A stretch of 64,000 bases of DNA, taken from Iodobacter arcticus (GTDB lineage Bacteria; Pseudomonadota; Gammaproteobacteria; Burkholderiales; Chitinibacteraceae). Under the pieces are notes generated by a model. The model ran no database searches. It worked only from the letters and a program-made list of their open reading frames with translations, and was not told the DNA's origin. The translations under genes and the position numbers were made by a program. Positions 24,458 to 32,507 of the stretch are shown here, piece after piece. The stretch spans positions 176,240-240,239 of the forward strand of contig NZ_JBHTBQ010000019.1 in assembly GCF_042664895.1 (NCBI RefSeq), read 5' to 3'. Position 1 is the first letter of the stretch. Each line of letters begins with the position of its first letter.

Positions 24458-25360
24458 ATGAGTATCCGAATTCCTTCACTTAATGCTTTGCGGGTATTTG
24501 AGGCCGCAGCACGTCATCTCAGCCTGATTCGCGCTTCAGAAGAGTTATTTGTGACGCAGGGAGCGGTAAGCCGCCAGATTAAGCAGCTGGAAGAAAGCCT
24601 TGGCGTGTTGTTATTTGAGCGGCGTAATCGGGCGATTTTTTTGACAAGAGAAGGTGAGCTACTCAAAAACACCTGTCAGGATATGCTGGCGCAGCTGGCG
24701 ATTACATTGCAAAAACTCAAGGGAAATCCTTACGATAGGCCCTTGGTGGTGTCGTGTGAGCCAACGATTGCCATGCGCTGGCTGATTCCTCGCTTAAGCG
24801 ATTTTCATACTCGTTATCCGGCTATTCAGCTGCATTTATTTACGGCGGGTGGCGTAGTTGATTTTAAGGGCGGGCATATTGATCTAGCGATTAGGCGCAA
24901 TGATTTCAACTGGGGGAAAGATTGCTACTCAGAAGAAATAGGGCAGGAAAAAGTGGGGCCGGTGTGCGTGCCCGAGCAGCGGCAAGATGGGCAGATTAAC
25001 TTTGAGCAGAGTCGCCTTTTACACACGCGTACTCGCCCGGATGCTTGGGCGCGTTGGGGCGTGCTGGCGCAGCAGGGGGTGACGAGTCGTCATAATTCAT
25101 ATTTTGAACATTTTTATTTAAGCTTGCAGGCGGCAATGGCAGGCTTGGGCGTGGCGATTGCGTCGGCCTATATGATAGAAGAAGAACTAAAAAATGGCCG
25201 GCTACTTGCCCCCTATGGCTTGGTGGCTGATGGCTCTAGCTACGTTGTATTGTCCGCAGAGCCCTTTGCCCAAGACGAGCGGCGCTTAGTGTTTTTGGAT
25301 TGGTTAAGGCAGGAGTTTCAAAAATCGGATGAGATGCTGGGGCGTTTGCTGGCGGCTTAG
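24458..25360 (+). CDS. LysR-family transcriptional regulator (GcvA-like)
   Basis: About 300 residues. The N-terminal winged HTH reads PSLNALRVFEAAARHLS, then ELFVTQGAVSRQIKQLEESL, the pattern of the GcvA/AmpR branch. The C-terminal part is a periplasmic-binding-like co-inducer domain. I prefer the ATG at 24458 (MSIRIPSLNAL) over 24425, which would add 11 atypical residues. It is divergent from the dioxygenase-exporter operon across 141 bp, the classical arrangement for a LysR activator of its neighbours. Confidence 0.88.
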   Translation: MSIRIPSLNALRVFEAAARHLSLIRASEELFVTQGAVSRQIKQLEESLGVLLFERRNRAIFLTREGELLKNTCQDMLAQLAITLQKLKGNPYDRPLVVSCEPTIAMRWLIPRLSDFHTRYPAIQLHLFTAGGVVDFKGGHIDLAIRRNDFNWGKDCYSEEIGQEKVGPVCVPEQRQDGQINFEQSRLLHTRTRPDAWARWGVLAQQGVTSRHNSYFEHFYLSLQAAMAGLGVAIASAYMIEEELKNGRLLAPYGLVADGSSYVVLSAEPFAQDERRLVFLDWLRQEFQKSDEMLGRLLAA

Positions 25361-25433
25361 ACGCCGTAACGCATTGCGCTACGGCATGGAAACATAGGTT
25401 CCCACACAAGTTTAGGCTGTACTTCAGCTGTAG

Positions 25434-25540
25434 CTTCCCCCTTTGTTAAAGGGGGATTGAGGAGGATTTGCATTAGTTGCTGCCTTTTTGTAATGCCGTG
25501 CTAAATCCCCCCTAGCCCCCTTTTTCAAAGGGGGGAACAA
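25434..25540 (+). repeat. Family C repeat copy 2
   Basis: GCTTCCCCCTTTGTTAAAGG and inverted AAATCCCCCCTAGCCCCC then CAAAGGGGGGAAC. It lies between the convergent lysR and arcC genes, where it may act as a terminator. The right flank (AACAAATACATCC) matches that of copy 1, so the real element may extend slightly further. Confidence 0.8.
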
Positions 25541-25589
25541 ATACATCCAACTTATATAGATACTTATGGTGCAGAAGTGAAGGACGCAA

Positions 25590-26519
25590 TCAATGGTAGC
25601 TCAGCTCGCTTGCCTGTATTGAAACCCGTGTGCCTGCCGTGCCTTGCACAATCGCTTCGATATCACTGAGCGAGCCGATGACGGCTACTTTGCCAGTATT
25701 GCGGGCAAATTCGCAGGCGGCTTGCACCTTGGGGCCCATTGATCCGGCGGCAAAGCCTAAGCGTTCTAATTCATCGGGGTGGGCGCTGGCGATGGCTTTT
25801 TGCGTGGGCTTGCCATAGTCAATAAACGTGGCGCTGACATCGGTGGCAATCACCAGTAAATCGGCGCTTAGCTCTTCTGCCAGCAGGGCGGAGCAGAGGT
25901 CTTTGTCGATAACGGCTTCAATGCCGTGCAATTTTCCTGCCTTATCGTAGCAAGTCGGAATCCCCCCGCCACCCGCACAAATCACGATGGTGCCGTGCTC
26001 TAACAGCCATTTTACTGGGCGAATTTCAAAAATACGTTTAGGCCTTGGGCTGGCTACCACGCGGCGAAATTTGTCGCCATCCGGGGCAATAGACCAGCCT
26101 TTTTCGGTAGCGAGCTTATCGGCCTCTTCCTTGCTATAAACCGGGCCGATAGGCTTGGTCGGGTTTTTAAAAGCAGGGTCAGCAGCGTCGACTTCTACTT
26201 GGGTCAGAATGGTGGCGAATGGCGTTTCGACCGGCAGTAGATTGCCCAGCTCTTGCTCAATCATATAGCCGATCATGCCTTCGGTTTCGGCGCCTAATAC
26301 ATCCAGCGGATAGGGGCTGACTTGGCTGTAGGCGGCATTTTGTAAGGCGAGCAGCCCCACTTGCGGACCATTGCCGTGGGCGATAACCAGCTCATTATTT
26401 GGGGCAACGCGGGCGATTTGTTTGACGGCGATGATGACGTTTTCTCGTTGATTATCTGCACTCATGGCTTCGCCTCGACGAAGCAGTGCATTGCCGCCTA
26501 GGGCGATGACGATACGCAT
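25590..26519 (-). CDS. arcC: Carbamate kinase
   Basis: 309 residues. Makes ATP from carbamoyl phosphate and ADP, the energy-yielding last step of the arginine deiminase pathway. Starts MRIVIALGGNALLRRG, with the amino-acid-kinase Gly-rich loop; HGNGPQVGLL, LGAETEGMIGYMIEQEL and ICAGGGGIPT are intact. AAGGA is 6-7 nt before ATG. Last gene of arcDABC, separated from arcB by 578 bp largely made of repeats. Confidence 0.95.
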   Translation of the reverse strand: MRIVIALGGNALLRRGEAMSADNQRENVIIAVKQIARVAPNNELVIAHGNGPQVGLLALQNAAYSQVSPYPLDVLGAETEGMIGYMIEQELGNLLPVETPFATILTQVEVDAADPAFKNPTKPIGPVYSKEEADKLATEKGWSIAPDGDKFRRVVASPRPKRIFEIRPVKWLLEHGTIVICAGGGGIPTCYDKAGKLHGIEAVIDKDLCSALLAEELSADLLVIATDVSATFIDYGKPTQKAIASAHPDELERLGFAAGSMGPKVQAACEFARNTGKVAVIGSLSDIEAIVQGTAGTRVSIQASELSYH

Positions 26520-26620
26520 AATGAATCCTTTATTGCGGTTTACACCGCAATCTTTAGTGCCTTCGGCACCTTGATTTTTGAGTGGCTGCTACTGCTATAC
26601 GTCTGCAAGCATTGAATCAT

Positions 26621-26642
26621 CGTAGGGCGGGTGAAACCCGCC
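26621..26642 (+). repeat. Family B repeat, half copy
   Basis: CGTAGGGCGGGTGAAACCCG followed by CCGTTTTTGT; preceded by GCATTGAATCAT, a flank also seen beside the 48522 copy. Confidence 0.7.
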
Positions 26643-26715
26643 GTTTTTGTAGCGTTTTATGCCAATGTCTGGCGGAGTTTTCTTGTACACGCTAGCAAAT
26701 ACAAAAAGATCTTTT

Positions 26716-26960
26716 TAGTGCCTGCGGCACGTTGATTTAGGTGCGGTATCCCCGCGGGGGACTCCCTTTCTTGAACGGCCAAGAAAGGAAGCAAAACCGC
26801 AACCTCAAAAACACGAAAGCCCCTGCGCTGCGGACAATCGAGTCGGCGGCAGGCGGGATTGGCTCGCTGCCTCGCTCCCTGGCCGAAACCCCGCCCCGTT
26901 TGTTCCTCGCTCCGGCGTGTTTCAAGGGGGCTCTAAACCCTTGCGGAGAGCTGCGATGAC
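26716..26960 (+). repeat. Family E repeat copy 2
   Basis: AGTGCCTGCGGCACGTTGAT, TTCTTGAACGGCCAAGAAAG, CTGCGGACAATCGAGTCGGC and TTCAAGGGGGCTCTAAACCC, colinear with copy 1. Confidence 0.85.
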
Positions 26961-27020
26961 TATTCAGATCACTGCGTTTGAAAATATTCAAAACCCAAAA
27001 TGTACAGGCTTACTTCAAAC

Positions 27021-27080
27021 CTGTTTTCCTCCGTGAACCTCCGTGTTCTCAGTGTCCTCCGTGGTTCAAGATTTGGGTTC
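27021..27080 (+). repeat. Family D repeat copy
   Basis: TGTTTTCCTCCGTGAACCTC, GTGTTCTCAGTGTCCTCCGT, GGTTCAAGATTTGGGTTC, ending next to the arcB stop region. Confidence 0.8.
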
Positions 27081-27097
27081 TATCAGTGCAGCTAAGG

Positions 27098-28108
27098 TTA
27101 AATATCCCCCAAGGTTGAAACCAGAATGGCTTTAATCGTGTGCATGCGGTTTTCTGCTTGCTCGAAGGCGATGTTGGCTGGGGATTCGAACACTTCTTCG
27201 GTGACTTCAACGCCATTAGCTAAAAATGGGTATTGTTCGGCAATTTGTTTGCCCATTTTGGTGTCGCTATTGTGAAAAGCGGGTAGGCAGTGCATAAATT
27301 TTGTACGTGGGTTGCCAGTGGCTTTCATCATGGCGCTGTTGACTTGGTAGGGCAGTAGTTGTTTGACCCGCTCGGCCCATGCTTCAACCGGCTCGCCCAT
27401 CGATACCCATACATCGGTGTGGATAAAATCGACGCCTTTTACGGCTTCTAGTGGGTCTTCGGTTAGCATGATTTTTGCGCCGGTTTCGCTTGCAAACTTG
27501 CGGCATTGGGCGACGAAATCATCGTGTGGCCACAGCGCTTTTGGCGCGGCAACGCGTACATCCATACCCAGTTTTGCGCCAATCAATAGCAGGGAATTAC
27601 CCATATTATTGCGAGCGTCGCCCAGATAGGCGTAGCTGATATCGTGCAGCGGCTTGTCGCTGTGTTCGCGCATGGTTAGTACGTCGGCCAGCATTTGGGT
27701 GGGGTGATATTCGTCGGTTAAGCCGTTAAACACGGGCACACCGGCAAAGGTGGCTAGTTCCTCCACAATTTCCTGGCTATAGCCGCGATATTCAATGGCG
27801 TCGTATAGCCGGCCTAGCACACGGGCGGTGTCTTTCATGCTTTCTTTATGGCCAATCTGCGATGAGCTTGGGTCAATAAAAGTGACGTTTGCGCCTTGAT
27901 CGTAGGCGGCTACTTCAAAGGAGCAGCGGGTGCGGGTGGAGGTTTTTTCAAAAATCAGCGCAATATTTTTGCGTTTTAGATGCTGCTGCTCAGTGCCGGT
28001 GTATTTAGCGCGTTTCAGATCCCGAGATAAATCCAGCAGATAACGTAGCTCACGGGTGGTGTGATGCATCAGGCTAAGCAGATTACGATTACGCATATTG
28101 AAGGACAT
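27098..28108 (-). CDS. arcB: Catabolic ornithine carbamoyltransferase
   Basis: 336 residues. In the ADI pathway it splits citrulline with phosphate into ornithine and carbamoyl phosphate. The carbamoyl-phosphate loop KTSTRTRCSFE and the ornithine motif HCLPAFHN are intact, with YHPTQMLADVLT. The start at 28108 (MSFNMRNRN) is set by CTGGAG about 7 nt upstream; the frame is open ten codons earlier. Its location between arcA and arcC supports the catabolic role over arginine biosynthesis. Confidence 0.94.
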   Translation of the reverse strand: MSFNMRNRNLLSLMHHTTRELRYLLDLSRDLKRAKYTGTEQQHLKRKNIALIFEKTSTRTRCSFEVAAYDQGANVTFIDPSSSQIGHKESMKDTARVLGRLYDAIEYRGYSQEIVEELATFAGVPVFNGLTDEYHPTQMLADVLTMREHSDKPLHDISYAYLGDARNNMGNSLLLIGAKLGMDVRVAAPKALWPHDDFVAQCRKFASETGAKIMLTEDPLEAVKGVDFIHTDVWVSMGEPVEAWAERVKQLLPYQVNSAMMKATGNPRTKFMHCLPAFHNSDTKMGKQIAEQYPFLANGVEVTEEVFESPANIAFEQAENRMHTIKAILVSTLGDI

Positions 28109-28280
28109 AATTTTCTCCAGAAAACGAAAGAAATACAAAATGGACCAAGCGGCATCAGGGGATGCCGGATGGGGGTAGCGTTTTAGTTAGTTACTGAGGT
28201 GATGCAGCGATCCTTTTATTAAGTGCCTTCGGCACGGTGTTTAGGAGCAGGAGTCCGCTGACTGCTACTGAGCAAAGTTC

Positions 28281-28350
28281 ATAGGGGATACAACGACGAA
28301 GTAGCAGCGCAGAGAGCGGTGCGCAAGAAAAACGACTTGCACACCCTATA
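28281..28350 (+). repeat. Family A repeat copy
   Basis: ATAGGGGATACAACGACGAA, then the conserved right half GCGGTGCGCAAGAAAAACG and ACACCCTATA. Confidence 0.75.
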
Positions 28351-28379
28351 TAAAACCAAGCGTTATCCTTCACAGAAGG

Positions 28380-28437
28380 TTTTCTCCGTGAAACTCCGTG
28401 TTCTCAGTGCCCTCCGTGGTTCAAGATTTGGGTTTTG
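28380..28437 (+). repeat. Family D repeat copy
   Basis: TTTTCTCCGTGAAACTCCGT, GTTCTCAGTGCCCTCCGTGG, TTCAAGATTTGGGTTTTG. Confidence 0.8.
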
Positions 28438-28463
28438 CAATCTTTTCTAAAAACGCCCAACAA

Positions 28464-29720
28464 TCAGTAATCAACCGGATCGCGGATAATTGGGCAGGTC
28501 ATGCAGTGGCCACCGCCTCGGCCTCGGCCTAGTTCGGCGGAGCTGATGGTGATGACTTCTACGCCGGCTTTGCGCAGCAGGGTGTTGGTGTGGATATTGC
28601 GGTCGTAAGCTAAAACCACGCCGGGTTGTAGGGCGACGACGTTGTTGCCGTCGTCCCATTGCTCGCGTTCGGCTTCGAATGAATTACCGCCGGTTTGCAC
28701 CACGCGCAGGGCGGGTAATTTGAGCGCTTCGGCGACGACATCCAAGAAGGGTTTACTTTCACGACGTAGGTCGATGCCGTTGGGCTTGCTTTCGTCTGGG
28801 CGTAGGCTGAAGGCGACAATTTTTTTGACTACTTCAGGGAAAATGGTGACTAAATCCCGATCGCAAAAGCTGAATACGGTGTCTAAATGCATGGCAGAGC
28901 GGGATTTTGGCAAGGCGGCTACGATCACTCGTTCGACGGCTCCGGCTTTAAATAAGGACATGGCGACTTGGCCAATGGCTTGATGCGAGGTGCGCTCGCC
29001 CATACCAATCAAGACTACGCCATTGCCAATTGGCATGACATCGCCGCCTTCTAGTGTGGCGCTGCCATGATCGACATCGGGGTCTCCCCACCAAACTTTG
29101 ACATCGGCGGCGGCAAAATCAGGGTGGAATTTATAAATAGCAGTGACGAGCAGGGTCTCTTGTCGTCGTGCTGGCCAATACATTGGGTTGAGCGTTACGC
29201 CGCCGTAAATCCAGCAGGTGGTATCGCGGGTAAATTGGGTATTAGGTAACGGCGGCAAAATAAAGCTGGCATTTCCAAAGTTTTCACGGAAGATGCTTAG
29301 CACTTCAGATGGCGTATCTGCTGGCAAATCGGGGGCAACTACGCCGCCCATTAAGAATTCGGCTAAATGGCGTGGCTCTAATGAATCCAGCCAGCTACGT
29401 ACTTCTTCCAGCAAACCAATGCCAACCAAATCTGCGGTGATCTTGCGATCGAGTATCCATTTTTTGGCTTCAGGAATCGCCACGGTGGTGGTGAGCAGAT
29501 TGTGCATCTCAATCACATCCACGCCGCGCTCGCGCATTTTAGTCACAAAGTCAAAGTGATCGCGTTTGGCCTGGCTTACCCACAGCACATCATCAAACAA
29601 TAAAGAATCGCAGTTATTGGGTGTCAACCGCATATGCGCCAGCCCTGGCGAGCAAACCATCACTCGTCTTAGCATGCCCACTTCAGAGTGAACGCCTAGT
29701 TGTAGATTTTCGGTACTCAT
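28464..29720 (-). CDS. arcA: Arginine deiminase
   Basis: 418 residues. Hydrolyses arginine to citrulline and ammonia. Key motifs: FTRDTTCWIYGG, EGGDVMPIGNGVVLIGMGER, and the nucleophile region GRGGGHCMTCPI near the C-terminus. The ATG at 29720 is chosen because AGGAG lies about 8 nt upstream; a GTG directly before it would add one residue. It follows arcD by 13 bp, so arcDA is certainly one transcript. Confidence 0.95.
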   Translation of the reverse strand: MSTENLQLGVHSEVGMLRRVMVCSPGLAHMRLTPNNCDSLLFDDVLWVSQAKRDHFDFVTKMRERGVDVIEMHNLLTTTVAIPEAKKWILDRKITADLVGIGLLEEVRSWLDSLEPRHLAEFLMGGVVAPDLPADTPSEVLSIFRENFGNASFILPPLPNTQFTRDTTCWIYGGVTLNPMYWPARRQETLLVTAIYKFHPDFAAADVKVWWGDPDVDHGSATLEGGDVMPIGNGVVLIGMGERTSHQAIGQVAMSLFKAGAVERVIVAALPKSRSAMHLDTVFSFCDRDLVTIFPEVVKKIVAFSLRPDESKPNGIDLRRESKPFLDVVAEALKLPALRVVQTGGNSFEAEREQWDDGNNVVALQPGVVLAYDRNIHTNTLLRKAGVEVITISSAELGRGRGGGHCMTCPIIRDPVDY

Positions 29721-29733
29721 CACATAGCTCCTA

Positions 29734-31161
29734 TTAAAGCTTTAGAAAACCGGTGTAAAGGCCGTAACTCGCCGCAATGGCCCCGATGACAGCGGCTGCA
29801 AAAATGAATTTTTCGATGGTGGTAAAGACAATCTGGTCGTTTTCTTTACGCGCTTTGGTATAAAGAATGGCACCGGGCGCATACAGCAGGGCCGATAGCA
29901 GTAAGAATTGCACCCCGGCTGCGTAGATCAGCCATACGCTATAGAGCACAGCAATCATCGCAATCAGCAGATCTTTATTGCGATTGCCACCATGCTCCGC
30001 ATAGCCGTCCCCCTTGTAAGCCACCATTACGCCGTAAGCGGTAGATAAGAAGTAAGGCACTAAAATCATCGAGGTGGCGAGCAGCAGCAGGCTGGTATAG
30101 GTGCTGGCCGCAAATAGGGTAATAATCAGGAAAACTTGCACTGCGCCGTTAGATAACCAAAGTGCATTGGCTGGCACGCCATTGGCGTTTTCTTTGTGCA
30201 AAAAGCGAGGCATGGTTTTATCGCGGGACGCTGAAAACAAAATCTCGGCGCAGAGCAATGTCCATGAGAGCAAAGCACCCAGTAGCGAAATCACCAGCCC
30301 GATACTGATAAATATCGCGCCCCAGTGGCCCACAATATGCTCCAGCACATAGGCCATGGATGGATTTTTTAGCCCTGCTAATTCTGGCTGGCTCATCACT
30401 CCAAGCGACAACACATTCACTAGCACCAGCAGTAGCAGGGTGCTAAGAAAACCAATCACAGTGGCGCGGCCCACATCGGCGCGTTTTTCGGCACGGGCAG
30501 AATAGACACTCGCGCCTTCAATGCCGATAAACACCCAAACGGTGACCAGCATCATATTGCGCACTTGATCCATCACACTGCCTAGCTTGATATTGCCCTT
30601 GCCCCAAAAATCGGCGGTGAACACATCCAGCTTAAAAGCCACGGCGGCCAGAATAATAAACATCACCAGCGGCACAATCTTGGCCACGGTGGTGACTTGG
30701 TTAATAAACGCCGCCTCTTTAACGCCACGTAAGACTAAAAAGTGCACTGACCACAGCAAAATGGATGCGCCGATAATGGCGGGAACGGTATTGCCATCGC
30801 CGAACATGGGGAAGAAATAACCCAGCGTGCCAAACAGCAAAACAAAGTAGCTGACATTGCCCAGAAAGGCGCTGATCCAATAGCCCCAAGCGGATGAAAA
30901 TCCCATGTAATTACCAAAGCCTGCTTTGGCATAGGCGTACACACCGGCATCTAATTCTGGTTTTTGGTTGGCAAGGGTCTGAAACACAAATGCCAGCATC
31001 AGCATCCCCACCGCCGTGATCGCCCAGCCGATCAGCGTGGCGCCTGCACCGGCGCTTTGCGCCATATTTTGAGGCAGGGAAAAAATCCCCCCGCCAATCA
31101 TTGATCCGACCACCATCGCAGTGAGCGCGGTTAGCCTTAGCTTATGGGACGATTGCGTCAT
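29734..31161 (-). CDS. arcD: Arginine/ornithine antiporter
   Basis: 475 residues, APC-superfamily antiporter with about 12 TM segments. The N-terminal motif MVVGSMIGGGIFSLPQNMA and the following GWAITAVGMLMLAFVF are typical of ArcD. It exchanges external arginine for internal ornithine, feeding ArcA. GAGGG precedes the ATG. First gene of the operon; candidate oxygen-control sites are at 31301-31347. Confidence 0.93.
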   Translation of the reverse strand: MTQSSHKLRLTALTAMVVGSMIGGGIFSLPQNMAQSAGAGATLIGWAITAVGMLMLAFVFQTLANQKPELDAGVYAYAKAGFGNYMGFSSAWGYWISAFLGNVSYFVLLFGTLGYFFPMFGDGNTVPAIIGASILLWSVHFLVLRGVKEAAFINQVTTVAKIVPLVMFIILAAVAFKLDVFTADFWGKGNIKLGSVMDQVRNMMLVTVWVFIGIEGASVYSARAEKRADVGRATVIGFLSTLLLLVLVNVLSLGVMSQPELAGLKNPSMAYVLEHIVGHWGAIFISIGLVISLLGALLSWTLLCAEILFSASRDKTMPRFLHKENANGVPANALWLSNGAVQVFLIITLFAASTYTSLLLLATSMILVPYFLSTAYGVMVAYKGDGYAEHGGNRNKDLLIAMIAVLYSVWLIYAAGVQFLLLSALLYAPGAILYTKARKENDQIVFTTIEKFIFAAAVIGAIAASYGLYTGFLKL

Positions 31162-31300
31162 GATAGAGCCCTCGGTGCGTAGTTAAATAAACGCTACTCG
31201 TGCTGGTTTTGTGCTCAAGACGGTAAGAAAAGAAGAGGTAATGATTGCGGTAGCGTGTGCTGTTTTGGCTGGGCTTGAGCATTAGTCAATTCAGTAGGTA

Positions 31301-31329
31301 TACGTAGTTTGATAGTTTTGCACTACGTA
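31301..31329. promoter_or_regulatory. Perfect inverted repeat upstream of arcD
   Basis: TACGTAGT (31301-31308) and ACTACGTA (31322-31329) are perfect inverted repeats whose centres are 21 bp apart, i.e. two helical turns. It could be the operator of a dimeric regulator and would overlap the core promoter if the neighbouring FNR-like box is at -41.5. Confidence 0.45.
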
Positions 31330-31333
31330 AATT

Positions 31334-31347
31334 TTGATGAAAAACAA
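31334..31347. promoter_or_regulatory. FNR/Anr-like box upstream of arcD
   Basis: TTGATGAAAAACAA matches the FNR/Anr consensus TTGAT-N4-ATCAA at nine of ten fixed positions. ADI operons are commonly induced by Anr/FNR under low oxygen. The box is centred about 180 nt before the arcD ATG. Confidence 0.45.
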
Positions 31348-31749
31348 TATTCTTTTTATTTATTAAAATAATTTAACTTTTAAAAATAAATATTATGACA
31401 ATCATTGGCTTAGCTGGGTACGTATGTTTTTTTTGATATTAAAAAATATTTTTCTTGAGTAGATCGAGTGTTTTTTTATTTTTAGTGTGGCGTGTTTTTA
31501 TATATAAATGCTATGTAAACAGCAACTTATAGGTGGATGGTTTGTTTTTTGTTGAGTGAATATTCTATAAATATCTAATGCGAAATAAATATCACAATTT
31601 TGAATTGTAATTATTAATGCTATTTATTTATGAATATGACAATAAATAGCGAGATAGGGCCAAGCTATTTTTATCTTTTTGTAACTATTGAATATTTGTT
31701 ACGAAATGGCTAAAAGTGTTTGGGTGTTTAGTTGGTTTGCGAATCTTTT

Positions 31750-32034
31750 CAAGATCGCAAAGTACTTCCTTACAAGATCACTCAAGCTGAGCCTTTAATA
31801 CAAGTCTATGAAGGGGCGCTGTAGCAGGGGCCATCGCTGCGCGGCATCTTTCATGCATTGCTGCTTTTTCAAAAAAACGATGCGCAGTAGTACAAGAGCG
31901 GCATGGTCTATCCCTATGTTTCAGCGATGTTTTTTATCTATAGCTGGCGCTTGAATTTGAGCTTTATATAGCGCGATGATCTGAGGGAGCGCCTGTGGCC
32001 GGTAATAAATATGCTTTTCATCTTGTTTTTTTAA
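31750..32034 (+). pseudogene. Decayed gene with three in-frame amber codons
   Basis: One frame is continuous for 95 codons apart from TAG at 31822, 31888 and 31969, ending TAA at 32032. Residues between stops look protein-like (KVLPYKITQAEPLIQVYEG; QGPSLRGIFHALLLFQ; YKSGMVYPYVSAMFFIYSW; RDDLRERLWPV). Each TAG could derive from CAG (Gln) by one C-to-T change. No start codon with an SD was seen and I do not recognise the family; the hydrophobic middle suggests a membrane segment. It could be chance, but composition and length argue for a relic. Confidence 0.45.
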
Positions 32035-32507
32035 GCAGTTTGTTCTATTTGCATACGTCATGCTGACGTAATATTTCTGTTTTCTTTTGTTAATCTTTTG
32101 TTAAATTTGCAACAACTTTACAAAATACTGCGGGCTTGTGTTTACAATCGCCGCGTTGTTGATCTACATTCATGCATTATTATTTTATTCTAAAGTAATA
32201 AACATGAAAGCTTTTTGCTAAATTTCTTACGGCAATGTGTTTTGCAAAGTTTTAAATAAGGAAGTGAAACAATCATTTTGAATAATAAAGCGCACAAGAT
32301 TTTTAGGTCTTGCTGCACTGCCGTATTGCTACGCCTGAAGTAATTGTAATTTTTGTTGCCAGAATATGACTGTCTAAAGCATGACTAGGCTTTTAAGGCA
32401 GAAGGTAGTGATCATTCAATTCATTTTGCATGGCTTAGTTCTAAGTATTTATTTATTAAATGCTAAAAAATAAATATTCCATTTTATTTACATTGAGGTA
32501 TTTTACT
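32035..32507. promoter_or_regulatory. Leader/promoter region of the violacein operon
   Basis: 473 bp of AT-rich DNA before vioA. In Chromobacterium the vioA promoter has a CviR (LuxR-type) box; I found no convincing 18-20 bp inverted repeat of that kind here. A possible SD GAGGT at 32495-32499 belongs to vioA. No other gene seen. Confidence 0.4.

Larger units (their letters stand above)
26520..27097. other. Repeat-filled gap between arcB and arcC
   Basis: Contains a stub of family E (GTGCCTTCGGCAC at 26554-26566), a family B half copy (26621-26642), a full family E copy (26716-26960) and a family D copy (27021-27080). No gene. Its length within an operon makes independent or weakened arcC expression possible. 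Confidence 0.65.
28109..28463. other. Repeat-filled gap between arcA and arcB
   Basis: Carries a family E stub (GTGCCTTCGGCAC near 28222-28234), a family A copy (28281-28350) and a family D copy (28380-28437). No gene supported. Confidence 0.6.
31162..31749. promoter_or_regulatory. arcD upstream region, AT-rich
   Basis: This is the arcD promoter region followed by very AT-rich sequence without coding signal. Two regulatory candidates are listed separately. Together with the decayed gene at 31750-32034 and the vio leader it makes a 1.35-kb gene-free interval between arcD and vioA. Confidence 0.5.

Noticed and set aside
31750..32034. Amber codons read through as glutamine or pyrrolysine
   Set aside because: No start, no SD and no suppressor gene nearby; simple pseudogenisation is enough.
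32281..32460. Lux-type box in the vioA leader (for example around AAGATTTTTAGGTCTT)
   Set aside because: The inverted repeat is only 4 bp and does not match LuxR-type operators.
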